Assembly: GCF_029203285.1 (NCBI RefSeq)
Contig: NZ_CP115669.1
Coordinates: 1,488,001-1,552,000, forward strand
DNA: 64,000 nucleotides
Direction: 5' to 3'
Source: Pseudomonas sp. PSE14
GTDB taxonomy: Bacteria > Pseudomonadota > Gammaproteobacteria > Pseudomonadales > Pseudomonadaceae
In this document: positions 16,851 to 28,168 of the stretch, one piece after another
Layout of the letters: each line of letters begins with the position of its first letter
How positions within the stretch are numbered: the stretch's first letter is position 1
Translations under genes and position numbers: made by a program
Notes under the pieces: generated by a model
Seen by the model: only the letters and a program-made list of their open reading frames with translations
Database searches by the model: none
Told to the model about the DNA's origin: nothing

Positions 16851-17552
16851 TCAGCCGCCGAGGTACGCGTCGCGCACCTTGGGGTTCACCAGCAGGTTGG
16901 CGCCGGTGTCCTGCATGACGATGCGGCCGTTCTCCAGCACGTAGCCACGGTCGGCGAGCTTGAGCGCCTGGTTGGCGTTCTGCTCGACGAGGAAGACGGT
17001 CACGCCTTCCTGGCGCAGTTGTTCGACGATGTCGAAGATCTGCTGGATGATGATCGGCGCAAGGCCCAGGGACGGCTCGTCGAGCAGCAGCAGCTTGGGC
17101 TTGCTCATCAGCGCACGGCCGATGGCGAGCATCTGCTGTTCACCGCCGGACATGGTGCCGCCGCGCTGGTTGAAGCGTTCCTTCAGGCGCGGGAAGAGTG
17201 CCAGGACCTTGTCCATCTGCTCCTGGTAATCGCCCTTGCTGGTGAAGAAACCGCCCATGGCCAGGTTCTCTTCCACGGTCAGGCGGGCGAACACGCGACG
17301 GCCTTCCGGCACGACAGCGATGCTCTTGCGCATGATCACGGAGGATTCCTTGCCGACCAGTTCCTCGCCCAGGTACGTGATGCTGCCCGAGGAGGCGCGC
17401 GGCGAGCCGCAGAGGGTCATCAGCAGGGTCGACTTGCCGGCGCCGTTGGCGCCGATCAGGGTGACGATCTCGCCCTGCTGGACCTCCATGCTGACGTCAT
17501 GCAGCGCCTGGATCTTGCCGTAGAAGGTGGAAACCTTGTCGAACTTCAGCAT
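16851..17552 (-). CDS. braG: Branched-chain amino acid ABC transporter ATPase (LivF/BraG)
   Basis: A 233-residue ABC ATPase with Walker A GANGAGKST, signature MSGGEQQMLAIGRAL, Walker B LLLLDEPSLGLAP and the switch histidine region replaced by VEQNANQAL, typical of LivF. It energises uptake of leucine, isoleucine and valine together with BraF, the permeases BraD and BraE and the binding protein BraC. It is the last gene of the operon, separated from braF by three bases, and is followed by a strong terminator. Confidence 0.96.
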   Translation of the reverse strand: MLKFDKVSTFYGKIQALHDVSMEVQQGEIVTLIGANGAGKSTLLMTLCGSPRASSGSITYLGEELVGKESSVIMRKSIAVVPEGRRVFARLTVEENLAMGGFFTSKGDYQEQMDKVLALFPRLKERFNQRGGTMSGGEQQMLAIGRALMSKPKLLLLDEPSLGLAPIIIQQIFDIVEQLRQEGVTVFLVEQNANQALKLADRGYVLENGRIVMQDTGANLLVNPKVRDAYLGG

Positions 17553-17555
17553 GAC

Positions 17556-18319
17556 TCAGGCCTCCCCCAGATAGGCTTTGATCACATCCGGGTTGCCGCG
17601 GATCTGCTCCGGGGTGCCGTCGGCCAGGGGGGTACCCTGGTTGATCACGTAGATATGGTCGGAAATGCTCATCACCAGCTTCATGTCGTGCTCGATGAGC
17701 AGGACGGTGACGCCGTGTTCGGCACGCAGCATGGCGATCAGTGCCTTCAGGTCCTCGGTCTCCCGTGGGTTCAGGCCGGCCGCCGGTTCGTCCAGCATCA
17801 ACAGCTGCGGACGGGTCATCATGCAGCGGGCGATCTCCAGGCGGCGCTGCTGGCCGTAGGCGAGGGTGCCCGCCGGGCGGTTGGCGATGTCCTTGAGGTT
17901 GACGATTTCCAGCCAGTGCGCGGCGTAGTCCAGCGCTTCCGCTTCACGACGACGGAAGGCCGGGGTCTTGAGCAGGCCGGCGAGGAAGTTGGTGTTGAGG
18001 TGGCGGTGCTGGGCGACCAGCAGGTTCTCCACCGCGGTCATTTCCTTGAACAGGCGAACGTTCTGGAAAGTCCGCACCACGCCCTTGTGGGCGATCTTGT
18101 GGCCGGGCAGGTCCTGCACGGCCTCGCCGCGCAGGAGGATTTCACCGCCGGTGGGCTGGTAGAAGCCGGTCAGGCAGTTGAACACGGTGGTCTTGCCGGC
18201 GCCGTTGGGGCCGATCATCGAGACCACCTGCTTTTCCTTCACGTTCAGCGCCACGCCGTTGACGGCCAGCAGGCCGCCGAAGCGCATGGTCAGGCCGTTT
18301 ACTTCAAGAATGGTCTGGC

Positions 18320-18323
<4 letters not shown>
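17556..18323 (-). CDS. braF: Branched-chain amino acid ABC transporter ATPase (LivG/BraF)
   Basis: A 255-residue ABC ATPase. Walker A is GPNGAGKTT, the signature region reads [15 protein letters not shown] (the LivG-type variant of LSGGQ), and Walker B is [13 protein letters not shown] with the switch [11 protein letters not shown]. It forms the second nucleotide-binding subunit of the branched-chain amino acid importer. Its start overlaps the braE stop by four bases. Confidence 0.96.
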
Positions 18324-20496
<2,173 letters not shown>

Positions 20497-20565
20497 TACC
20501 TAACTCCTCGGGCGTCGCGTGAAGCGGCGCTTGTGGCGCGACGGACCCCCGGAATACTCGGATAA

Positions 20566-20597
20566 ACAAAACCCACTGCGGGTGCAGTGGGCTTTGT
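20566..20597 (-). terminator. Partial terminator/attenuator between braC and braD
   Basis: Hairpin GCCCACTGCACCCGCAGTGGG on the minus strand followed by TTTTGTTT. Placed after braC and before braD, it is likely to stop part of the transcripts, a common device for high binding-protein expression. Confidence 0.8.
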
Positions 20598-20612
20598 GTG
20601 TCGGCGGGTGGC

Positions 20613-21734
20613 TTACTTGGCTTCGGTCTTGGTGCCGTCCTTGTGCCACTGGTAGACCACGAAGTTGAAGTTCTTCAGGTCGCCCTTCTCGTCGAAGGCC
20701 AGGTCGCCGGTGGGGGTAGCGAAGGTGTTCGCGCGCAGGGCTGCTGCAACCTTGTCGGTGTCTTCGCTGCCGGCTTTCTTGATGCCTTCGGCGATGACTT
20801 CGACAGCGGCGTAGGCCGGGAACACGAACGGACCGCTCGGGTCTTCGTTCTTGGCCTTGAAGGCGTCAACCAGACCCTTGTTCTTCGGATCCTGGTCGAA
20901 GGACTTCGGCAGGGTCACGTACAGACCTTCGGAAGCCGGGCCGGCGATGGCGGAGATTTCCTTGTTGCCGACGCCTTCCGGACCCATGAAACCGACCTTC
21001 AGGCCCTTCTCGCTGGCCTGGCGCAGGAGCAGGCCCAGTTCCGGGTGGTAGCCGCCGTAGTAGACGAAGTCCACCTTGGCTTGCTTGAGCTTGGCGATCA
21101 TCGCGGAGAAGTCCTTGTCGCCGGCGTTGATGCCTTCGAACAGCGGAACCTTGATGCCGGCGCCTTCCAGGGTCTTCTTCACGGCAGTGGCGATGCCTTC
21201 GCCGTACTGCTGCTTGTCGTGGATCACGGCCACGGACTTGGGCCTGATGTGCTCGGCGATGAACTTGCCGGCGGTCGGGCCCTGCAGGCTGTCCAGACCA
21301 ATGGTGCGGAAGATCAGCTTGTAGCCACGGGAGGTGATGTCCGGGCTGGTGGACGCCGGGGTGATCATGATCACGCCTTCGTCTTCGTAGATGTCGGATG
21401 CCGGTTGAGTGGAGCTGGAGCAGAGGTGGCCAACCACGAACTTGATGCCATCGTTGACGACTTTGTTGGCAACGGCCACGGCTTGTTTCGGATCGCAAGC
21501 GTCGTCGTAGACCACGCCTTCCAGTTGCTTGCCGTCTACGCCACCAGCCTTGTTGATCTGCTCAATGGCCATTTTCGCGCCAACGAACTGCATCTCCCCA
21601 TACTGGGCGACGGCGCCGGTCACCGGGCCGGCCAGAGCGATCTTGATGGTGTCGGCGGCCATGGAGTAGCTGGCAACGCCGGCGAGTGCCATGGCGGTGA
21701 ACAGCTGGGAAAGACGCTGAGTACCCTTTTTCAT
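20613..21734 (-). CDS. braC: Branched-chain amino acid periplasmic binding protein
   Basis: A 373-residue LivJ/BraC protein, equal to the length I recall for P. aeruginosa BraC. A signal peptide ends near SYSMA, followed by ADTIKIALAGPVTGAVAQYGEMQFVGAKMAIEQIN. A cysteine pair in DDACDPKQ and GHLCSSST probably forms the conserved disulfide. It captures Leu/Ile/Val (and often Ala/Thr) in the periplasm for BraDEFG. Start ATG 21734 is chosen because it begins a proper signal peptide; a 78-codon upstream extension has no family support. Confidence 0.96.
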   Translation of the reverse strand: MKKGTQRLSQLFTAMALAGVASYSMAADTIKIALAGPVTGAVAQYGEMQFVGAKMAIEQINKAGGVDGKQLEGVVYDDACDPKQAVAVANKVVNDGIKFVVGHLCSSSTQPASDIYEDEGVIMITPASTSPDITSRGYKLIFRTIGLDSLQGPTAGKFIAEHIRPKSVAVIHDKQQYGEGIATAVKKTLEGAGIKVPLFEGINAGDKDFSAMIAKLKQAKVDFVYYGGYHPELGLLLRQASEKGLKVGFMGPEGVGNKEISAIAGPASEGLYVTLPKSFDQDPKNKGLVDAFKAKNEDPSGPFVFPAYAAVEVIAEGIKKAGSEDTDKVAAALRANTFATPTGDLAFDEKGDLKNFNFVVYQWHKDGTKTEAK

Positions 21735-21827
21735 AGTGCTCCACTCTTCTTGTGTTATTCGTTTTTTTTGTAGTCCTGGTAGCCGAAGGCTGCCGAACCG
21801 GGATTGCCCCGGACAGGCCCACCGGCA

Positions 21828-21843
21828 ACTGTACCGGTACAGT
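21828..21843. promoter_or_regulatory. Perfect 16-bp palindrome upstream of braC
   Basis: ACTGTACCGGTACAGT lies 93 bases upstream of the braC start in the 311-base gap between braC and the divergent DUF2288 gene. The rest of this gap shows no gene and no other clear motif. The symmetry suggests a dimeric regulator site, but I cannot name the protein. Confidence 0.45.
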
Positions 21844-22045
21844 GTAGAGTGCCGCTTTACCGCTTGAAAAGCGGGGGGCGGCGGGCTGGCCGAGCGCATG
21901 TCGCATGATTGACACAAACGTACAGAAAAACGGCGCCTCTCCGATTTCTCCCTGAGGGTTTCCTTCATCCGGAAAGGGCTGTCCGAACCTTGCCTGGCGC
22001 GGCCTCGGCGCTATCATGGCGCCGATCGTTTACCAGGTGAGATCC

Positions 22046-22363
22046 ATGACTGAACAAGCTAGCACCCTCTATGCCAAGTTGCTTGGCGAAACCGCGAAGA
22101 TTTCCTGGCAGGAGCTCGCGCCCTTCTTCGCCCGGGGCAACCTGCTCAAGGTCGGGGCTGGCGCTGATCTGGTGGAGGTCGCGGTGGGCGTGGCCGAGGA
22201 TGACAAGGCGAAGGTCGCCGGGTGGCTGGCCAGCGGTGAGCTGAGCAAGGTCGACGAAATCCAGGCGGAGGACTTCCTCGCCCGTGATCCGGAACTCTGG
22301 GCCGTGGTGATCGCGCCCTGGGTGCTGGTCCAGGAAAGAGTTCGAAAAGACGTCCTGCACTGA
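22046..22363 (+). CDS. DUF2288 family protein
   Basis: A 105-residue small soluble protein that I assign to DUF2288, based on STLYAKLLGETAKISWQELAPFFARG and the C-terminal WAVVIAPWVLVQERV. It is a conserved protein of unknown function found in Pseudomonas and cyanobacteria. Start ATG 22046 follows AGGTGAG; a slightly longer frame lacks a ribosome-binding site. It is divergent from braC and 66 bases upstream of another small gene. Confidence 0.8.
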   Translation: MTEQASTLYAKLLGETAKISWQELAPFFARGNLLKVGAGADLVEVAVGVAEDDKAKVAGWLASGELSKVDEIQAEDFLARDPELWAVVIAPWVLVQERVRKDVLH

Positions 22364-22429
22364 CACAAGACGATTTCCAATTCATCTAGGCGCGCTAGAC
22401 TGTCTGGATTCCATAGAAGGAGATTCGCC

Positions 22430-22786
22430 ATGTTCGAACCGGGCCATCTGCACCTCCAGGCCATGCCAGGGCTGGACCAGCAGGAAATTGACGCTCACAT
22501 CTACTACGAAATTCGCAAGGATGCGGAGAAGGGCACCTATGTGCACTTCACCATGAAAGGCGAAATCGACCGCAACGCCTTCAGCGAAGAGTGGGATATG
22601 CCCAAGGAGCAGGCCTTCAACTTCGCCAGCGATGCGACTCGCATTGCGCAGAAGCATGGCCTGCACCCGCGCTTTGGCGCCGTCGTGCGCAATCACAAGG
22701 AATACGACGCGATGTTCGAGGACATCCGTCAGAAACTGGGCACGCACTATGGCGACCCGGTGGACCTCGATGAGGTCATTCGCTGA
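22430..22786 (+). CDS. DUF5064-like conserved Pseudomonas protein
   Basis: A 118-residue soluble protein (MFEPGHLHLQAMPGLDQQEID...) that resembles the Pseudomonas DUF5064 family as I remember it. It has no signal peptide or membrane helix. A clear AGAAGGAGA sequence precedes the start, and a strong terminator follows. Function is unknown. Confidence 0.7.
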   Translation: MFEPGHLHLQAMPGLDQQEIDAHIYYEIRKDAEKGTYVHFTMKGEIDRNAFSEEWDMPKEQAFNFASDATRIAQKHGLHPRFGAVVRNHKEYDAMFEDIRQKLGTHYGDPVDLDEVIR

Positions 22787-22806
22787 GGCGAAGCGGACAG
22801 AATGTA

Positions 22807-22837
22807 AAAGCCCGGCCATGTGCCGGGCTTTTTTTTT
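22807..22837 (+). terminator. Intrinsic terminator
   Basis: AAAGCCCGGC-CATGT-GCCGGGCTTTTTTTTT hairpin with nine T bases, 20 bases after the DUF5064-like gene. Confidence 0.9.
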
Positions 22838-22870
22838 GCGCGCTGTTTCCTACAACAGCCTGACCGGGAG

Positions 22871-23020
22871 CGTAGGGCGTATAACGTTCGACGTTATACG
22901 CCGTTTGACCTTGGCTGCCGGCCGCACGGGCTTTGCCTGGCAACTGTCACCCTCGACCAATGCGTCAACTGCCGATCCGGGTGAGTCGGCGTACAACCGC
23001 GAACGGTTGTACGCCCTACG
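22871..23020. repeat. REPIN of family A, both arms intact
   Basis: Left arm 22871-22903 (CGTAGGGCGTATAACG...) and right arm 22988-23020 (...GGTTGTACGCCCTACG) are inverted copies of the same palindromic unit, 84 bases apart. It lies between the DUF5064-like gene and the end of the PhnE-like operon. This is also the position where the gene order switches between two PAO1-like blocks. Confidence 0.85.
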
Positions 23021-23053
23021 AATACGCAGACAGTTGCTCCTACAAGAGTCGCC

Positions 23054-23824
23054 TCAATGGCTCACCCAGCGCTGCCGTGCCCAGGCGCTCAGCGTATCGA
23101 CGCCCAGCACCAGCAACAGCATGGCGAGGATCACCGTCGCCGCCTGGGCCTGCTGGAACAGGCTGAGGCTGAAATACAGCATCTGCCCCAGGCCGCCGGC
23201 GCCGACAAAGCCCAGCACGCTGGCCATGCGGATATTGTTCTCCCAGCGGTAGAGCATGTAGGCCACCAGCTGCGGCCAGACCGCCGGCAGGGTGCCGTAG
23301 GCAAACGCGGCAACTCGTCCTCCGCCGGCCAGTCGCACCGCTTCGGCGGGAGCGGTCGGGGTATTTTCCAGCGCCTCGGCGAACAGCCGGCCGAGCACGC
23401 CGCCGGTGTGCAGCGCCAGGGCCAGGGTGCCGGCGTTCGGTCCCAGCCCGGCGGCCAGCACCATCAGCGCACCCCACACCAGTTCAGGAACGGCGCGCAG
23501 AGCGTTGAGCAGCAGCCGCGACAGGCTCTGGCCGACGCGGCCGAAACGCCCGGCTGCCGGCAATGCCAGCAGCATGCCGAGCAGCGCCGCGAGCAGGGTG
23601 CCGATGGCCGACATGGCCAGGGTTTCCAGCGCGCCGCGGCCGACGGCGGTGAGGTGAGAGGTGGACAGGTCTGGGGAAAGGAAGTCCTTGGCGTAGTCGA
23701 GCATCTGCCCGGCCCCACGCGCGCTGAACAGCCCGCCGGTATCCATTTCCAGATAGGCGAACGAGGCGACCACTGCGATCACCACCGCAAGCAGCCAGAC
23801 CAGGCTGCGCAGCAATCCACTCAT
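23054..23824 (-). CDS. PhnE-type ABC transporter permease (second)
   Basis: A 256-residue inner-membrane permease with about six helices. The GALETLAMSAIGTLLAALLGMLLALP region and the EAL-type ATPase contact segment EALENTPTAPAEAVRLAGGGR identify it, and [20 protein letters not shown] is typical of PhnE. The start at 23824 overlaps the first permease gene by four bases. It forms the membrane channel with the neighbouring permease for a phosphonate- or oxyanion-type substrate. Confidence 0.88.
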   Translation of the reverse strand: MSGLLRSLVWLLAVVIAVVASFAYLEMDTGGLFSARGAGQMLDYAKDFLSPDLSTSHLTAVGRGALETLAMSAIGTLLAALLGMLLALPAAGRFGRVGQSLSRLLLNALRAVPELVWGALMVLAAGLGPNAGTLALALHTGGVLGRLFAEALENTPTAPAEAVRLAGGGRVAAFAYGTLPAVWPQLVAYMLYRWENNIRMASVLGFVGAGGLGQMLYFSLSLFQQAQAATVILAMLLLVLGVDTLSAWARQRWVSH

Positions 23825-24663
23825 TCGAGCCTCCCGCGCAGGAAGCGGCTGAGCAGGTCGGCGCCGAGTACCAGTACCAGGAAGGTCAGCAGGATGCTCG
23901 CCACCTCGCCGCCGGCGAACATGCGCAGCGACAGGTCGATCTGCTGGCCGAGTCCGCCGGCGCCGACGAAGCCCATCACCACCGAGGCGCGGATCGCGCA
24001 TTCCCAGCGGTAGACGGTGTAGGAAATCAGTTCTGGCGCCGCCGAGGGCAGCACGCCGTAGGCGAAGGCTTGCAGGCGTGATCCGCCGCCCAGCAGCACG
24101 GCACGGGTCGGGCGCGGGTCCACCGATTCGAAGATTTCCGCATAGACCTTGCCGAGCATGCCGCCGTAGGTGATGGCGATTGCCAGCACGCCGGCGGTGG
24201 GGCCCAGGCCCACGGCACGGACGAACAATAGTGCCCAGACGATTTCCGGCACGCTGCGCAGCAGGATCAGCAGGCAACGCACTGGCCAGCGCAACGCGCG
24301 GGCCCACCAGGCGGGCAGGCCGCCGCGGGGCAGGGCGGAGATCGACAGCGCACGGGTGGCCAGCAGCGAGGCCGGGAAGGCGATCAGCCAGGCCAGGGCC
24401 ATGCCGGCGGTGGCGATGGCCAGGGTTTCCAGCGTGGCACGCCCGAGCAGGCTGAGGAATTCGCCATCATGGGCCGGTGGCCAGAAACCGCCCAGGAAGC
24501 TGGCCATGGTCCGTGCGTTGTCGCCACTGAACAGGCTGGCGATGTCCAGCTCGGAAAGACGCAGGCCCGGCCACAGCAGGACCACGGCGAGCAGCGTGAG
24601 CAGCAGGCGCGGCAGCGCGGCGGGGTCGCGGGGCGGGCTCTTCGAGAACGCAGGGTTCAGCAT
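23821..24663 (-). CDS. PhnE-type ABC transporter permease (first)
   Basis: A 280-residue PhnE-like permease, paralogous to the next gene (shared [34 protein letters not shown] and [10 protein letters not shown] segments). Two adjacent non-identical permeases suggest a heterodimeric channel. It starts seven bases inside the ATPase gene end, so the four genes form one coupled operon. Confidence 0.88.
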   Translation of the reverse strand: MLNPAFSKSPPRDPAALPRLLLTLLAVVLLWPGLRLSELDIASLFSGDNARTMASFLGGFWPPAHDGEFLSLLGRATLETLAIATAGMALAWLIAFPASLLATRALSISALPRGGLPAWWARALRWPVRCLLILLRSVPEIVWALLFVRAVGLGPTAGVLAIAITYGGMLGKVYAEIFESVDPRPTRAVLLGGGSRLQAFAYGVLPSAAPELISYTVYRWECAIRASVVMGFVGAGGLGQQIDLSLRMFAGGEVASILLTFLVLVLGADLLSRFLRGRLE

Positions 24664-25463
24664 CGCGGAATCTGCACCACCATCGGCTTGCCCACTGGTG
24701 AGGCGCTGTCCTGGCGGCCGAGTTGCTCATTGGCATAGAGCGCCCGCAGGTCGTCCGGGGTGACCCGTTCCGCCGGCTTGTCGAAGGCGATGCGGCCGTC
24801 ACGGATGCCGACGATGCGTGGAAAGTGTTCCAGCGCCAGGTCCACCGCGTGCAGGCTGGCCAGCAGCGTCACGCCACGGTTCTGCGCCTCGCGGCTGAGC
24901 ACCGCCAGTGTATGGCCGGCGAGCACCGGGTCCATGGCCGAGACCGGCTCGTCCGCCAGCAGCACTTCGGCCTGCTGGTACAGCGCGCGGGCGATGCCGA
25001 CCCGTTGCAGTTGGCCGCCGGAAAGCTGGTCGCAGCGTTCGAACAGCTTGTCGCCCAGGTCCAGGCGTTGCAGTTCTGCGCGGGCGCCGGCGCTGTCGAC
25101 GGGGTAAAGCAGGCTGGCCAGGCTTTTACCCAGCGACCACTGGCCGAGACGGCCGGCGAGCACGGCGGTGACCACCCGTTGCCGCGGTGGCAACGGCGGA
25201 GCCTGGTGCACTAGCGCGACGCGTGCGCGCAGGCGTTGGCGTGCGGTATCGCCCAGCGCCCAGGGTTGGACGCCGAGCAGTTCGAAGCTGCCCGCCGAGG
25301 GTTTCAGGGCGGTGGCCAGGATACGCAGCAGGGTGGTCTTGCCGGCGCCCGAGGGGCCGATGATCGCCACCCGTTCGCCGGCTTCGACCGCAAGGTCGAT
25401 GCCGACGAGCGAATGCTGGCCGTTGGCGTGGATATGCTCCACGCCGGTCAGTTTCAGGGTCAC
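24657..25463 (-). CDS. PhnC-type ABC transporter ATPase
   Basis: A 268-residue ABC ATPase with Walker [10 protein letters not shown], signature [15 protein letters not shown], Walker [14 protein letters not shown] and the switch histidine in [12 protein letters not shown]. The [22 protein letters not shown] segment is typical of PhnC. It powers import together with the two permeases and the binding protein encoded upstream. It overlaps the binding-protein gene by four bases. Confidence 0.9.
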   Translation of the reverse strand: MTLKLTGVEHIHANGQHSLVGIDLAVEAGERVAIIGPSGAGKTTLLRILATALKPSAGSFELLGVQPWALGDTARQRLRARVALVHQAPPLPPRQRVVTAVLAGRLGQWSLGKSLASLLYPVDSAGARAELQRLDLGDKLFERCDQLSGGQLQRVGIARALYQQAEVLLADEPVSAMDPVLAGHTLAVLSREAQNRGVTLLASLHAVDLALEHFPRIVGIRDGRIAFDKPAERVTPDDLRALYANEQLGRQDSASPVGKPMVVQIPRC

Positions 25464-26317
25464 TTCAGGAGGCCTGCGGCGCGCGCCGACTCCTCGATGC
25501 CCTTGTAGTTCTCAGGCTGGGTCTCGATGAAGCGGCTGGCCGCCTGCAGGTCGAGGATTTCCTTGTCGCGCGGCTTGCTCGGGTCGAGGGCGAGGAAGGC
25601 CTTCTTGATCTTCTCGGCCAGAGCCGGGTCGAGGTTGCCGCGTACGGTCCAGTTGTAGTCGTAGTAGGTTGGGGTGGTGGCGAAGACCTTCACTTTGTTG
25701 GTGTCGACCTTGCCGGCGTCCACCAGCTTCTGCCACACGGAGGCGTTCAACACGCCGGCGTCGACCTTGCCAGCCTGGACCCAGGCGACGGTGGCGTCGT
25801 GGGCGCCGGAGTAGGCCACGCGGGAGAAGAACTGCTCGGGCACCACGCCGTCCTTCTGCATGAAGTAGCGCGGCATCAGGCTGCCGGAGGTGGAGGACAC
25901 GGAGCCGAAGGCGAAGGTCTTGCCCTTGAGGTCCTGGATCGACTTCACGTTCGGGTCGGCGGTGATGAATTTGCTGGTGAACTGCTGGTCCTGCTCGCGC
26001 TGTACCAGCGGGATGGCGTTGCCGGTCTTCAGGCGCGCCTGGACGAAGGTGAAGCCGCCCAGCCAGGCCATGTCCAGGCGGTCGGAGGCCAGGGCCTCGA
26101 CCACGCCGGCATAGTCGGATACCGGGATGAACTTAACCGGCATGCCCAGTTGTTCTTCCAGGTAGGCGCCCAGCGGCTTGAACTTGCGCAGCAGTTCGGT
26201 GGGGGCTTCATCGGGGATGGCCGAGACCTTCAGTTCTTTCAGGGCTTCGGCATGAGTAACGGATGCAGCAAAGGACAGCGCAAAGCAGGCGGCGAGCGCC
26301 AGGGTGCGTTTCAGCAT
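25460..26317 (-). CDS. PhnD-like binding protein (phosphonate or putative selenate)
   Basis: A 285-residue periplasmic binding protein. The signal peptide ends near VTHA, then [33 protein letters not shown] begins the PhnD-like domain, with [14 protein letters not shown] as the ligand-contact region. NCBI models split this family into phosphonate, phosphite and a putative selenate branch (TIGR04553). The IPDEAPTEL start and the absence of any phosphonate-degradation genes nearby make me favour the last, without proof. It is the first gene of the four-gene transporter operon. Confidence 0.8.
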   Translation of the reverse strand: MLKRTLALAACFALSFAASVTHAEALKELKVSAIPDEAPTELLRKFKPLGAYLEEQLGMPVKFIPVSDYAGVVEALASDRLDMAWLGGFTFVQARLKTGNAIPLVQREQDQQFTSKFITADPNVKSIQDLKGKTFAFGSVSSTSGSLMPRYFMQKDGVVPEQFFSRVAYSGAHDATVAWVQAGKVDAGVLNASVWQKLVDAGKVDTNKVKVFATTPTYYDYNWTVRGNLDPALAEKIKKAFLALDPSKPRDKEILDLQAASRFIETQPENYKGIEESARAAGLLK

Positions 26318-26486
26318 GGAGCAGTCTCCGGTTCAATAGCGGAAAAAGCCTGGGAAGTTTAGCGGCGGTCTGCCCGCGTATTCCCCGACCTTGGAGATAC
26401 GCACTGCCGGCAGGCTCGGCCTTGGGCCTCGCGGGGGTTAAGATGGTCGCCCCCGTGCCCGCTATTTTGCCTCACAGGAGTTACAG

Positions 26487-27383
26487 ATGTCTGCCCTGCC
26501 TTCCATCGCCTTCGCCGGCCTCGGCCTGATGGGCGTGCCCATGTCCCGCCGCCTGCTCGCCGCTGGCTACCCGCTGACCGTGTGGAACCGTTCCGCCGGC
26601 AAGCGCGAGCTGCTCGCCGGAGAGGGCGCCCGGGCCGTGGAAACGCCGGCTCAGCTGTGCGCCGAGGCCGAGGTGGTGATGCTCTGCCTGGCCGATACCG
26701 CCGCCGTGCGCGAGGTGGTGTTCGGCGCCGGCGGGATCGTCGAGAGCGCCCGCGCCGGTCAGGTGCTGGTGGACTTCTCCAGCCTGGAGCCGGCCGCCAC
26801 CCGCGAAATGGCCGCCGAACTGGAAACCCGCACCGGCATGCGCTGGGTCGATGCGCCGGTGTCCGGGGGCACGCCGGGCGCCGAAGCCGGCACCCTGGCG
26901 ATCATGGCCGGCGGTCGGGTCGAGGACATCGAGCGCGTGCGGCCGATCCTGGCCAACCTGGGGCAACGCCTGACGCGCATGGGGGATGTCGGCGCCGGGC
27001 AGGTGACCAAGGTGTGCAACCAGATGATCGTCGCCTGCAACGCGCTGGTGATCGCCGAGGTGGTGGCGCTGGCGGAGAAGTCCGGTGTCGATGCCAGCCT
27101 GATCGCCCCGGCGCTGGCCGGTGGTTTCGCCGATTCCAAACCCCTGCAGATCCTCGCCCCGCAGATGGCCGAAAGTCGCTTCGAACCGGTGAAGTGGCAC
27201 GTGCGCACGCTGCTCAAGGACCTGGATACCGCCGTCAAGCTGTCCCGCGAGGAAGGCTCGGCCACGCCCATGAGCGGCCTTGCCGCGCAACTGATGCGCC
27301 TGCACGGCAGCCAGGGCAATCTCGAACGCGACCCGGCCACCCTGGTCGAGCAATACCGTCAGTCGAAGGAACCTCAAGCATGA
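26487..27383 (+). CDS. Beta-hydroxyacid dehydrogenase (tartronate semialdehyde reductase-like)
   Basis: A 298-residue enzyme of the 3-hydroxyisobutyrate/tartronate-semialdehyde reductase family. It has the NAD(P) loop GLGLMGVPMSRRLL (about residues 11-24), the substrate motif DAPVSGGTPGAEAGTLAIM and the catalytic lysine in GQVTKVCNQMIV. It overlaps a hydroxypyruvate-isomerase-like gene through ATGA. In glyoxylate metabolism the two act on tartronate semialdehyde and hydroxypyruvate. No glyoxylate carboligase is nearby, so the physiological substrate is open. Confidence 0.85.
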   Translation: MSALPSIAFAGLGLMGVPMSRRLLAAGYPLTVWNRSAGKRELLAGEGARAVETPAQLCAEAEVVMLCLADTAAVREVVFGAGGIVESARAGQVLVDFSSLEPAATREMAAELETRTGMRWVDAPVSGGTPGAEAGTLAIMAGGRVEDIERVRPILANLGQRLTRMGDVGAGQVTKVCNQMIVACNALVIAEVVALAEKSGVDASLIAPALAGGFADSKPLQILAPQMAESRFEPVKWHVRTLLKDLDTAVKLSREEGSATPMSGLAAQLMRLHGSQGNLERDPATLVEQYRQSKEPQA

Positions 27384-28168
27384 AACTCTGCGCCAACCTG
27401 TCCCTGTTGTTCACCGAAGTCCCGCTGCTGCAGCGTATCGACGCCGCCGCCAAGGCCGGTTTCGACGGCGTGGAGATCCAGTTCCCTTATGACGTGCCCG
27501 CGCAGGACCTGAAAGCCGCGCTGGACGCCGCCGGCCTGCCGCTGGTGCTGATCAACCTGCCCGTCGGTGACCTGATGCAGGGTGGCGCGGGTCTGGCCGC
27601 CGTGCCGGAGCGCGCGGCGGAGTTCGACGCGGCACTGGCCCAGGCGCTGGAGTACGCGCGCATCGTCAAACCGCAGCACGTGAACGTGCTGGCCGGTCGT
27701 CTGGTCGAGGGGCTGGAGCGCGAAGTCGCCCTGCAGACCCTGGCCGAACGCCTGCGCGCTACCTGCGATGCGTTCGCCGGCAGTGGCACCGACGTGCTGA
27801 TGGAAGCCATCAACTGCTACGACATGAAAGACTTCCTGCTCAACACCCCGGAGCACCTGCAGGACATGCTCGAACGGGTGGCGCGGGAAAACCTGCGCAC
27901 GCAGCTGGACCTCTATCACATGGCGCGCATGGGCCTGGAACTGGTGGATTGCATCTACGCGCTGATGGGCCAGATCGGCCACGTGCAGTTCGCCGACTAC
28001 CCCGAACGCGGCGAGCCGGGCTCCGGCGAAATGGACTTCGAGGTGCCGCTGCAAGTGCTCGACGATGTCGGCTACGATGGTTGGCTGGGCGCGGAGTACC
28101 GCCCGACCGGCACCACCGCCGACTCGCTGCGCTGGCTGCCGCGCTGGCGTTCAGGCCTGATTGCGTAG
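27380..28168 (+). CDS. hyi: Hydroxypyruvate isomerase family (TIM barrel)
   Basis: A 262-residue xylose-isomerase-like TIM barrel. Metal-ligand regions DVLMEAINCYDMKDFLLN, LDLYHMARMG and HVQFADYPERGEPGSGEMDF match Hyi/OtnI enzymes, which interconvert hydroxypyruvate with tartronate semialdehyde or isomerise 2-oxo-tetronate. Start ATG 27380 overlaps the reductase stop. The 3' end overlaps the convergent NbdA-like gene by 18 bases. The shared operon with a reductase supports the assignment; OtnI is the alternative. Confidence 0.85.
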   Translation: MKLCANLSLLFTEVPLLQRIDAAAKAGFDGVEIQFPYDVPAQDLKAALDAAGLPLVLINLPVGDLMQGGAGLAAVPERAAEFDAALAQALEYARIVKPQHVNVLAGRLVEGLEREVALQTLAERLRATCDAFAGSGTDVLMEAINCYDMKDFLLNTPEHLQDMLERVARENLRTQLDLYHMARMGLELVDCIYALMGQIGHVQFADYPERGEPGSGEMDFEVPLQVLDDVGYDGWLGAEYRPTGTTADSLRWLPRWRSGLIA

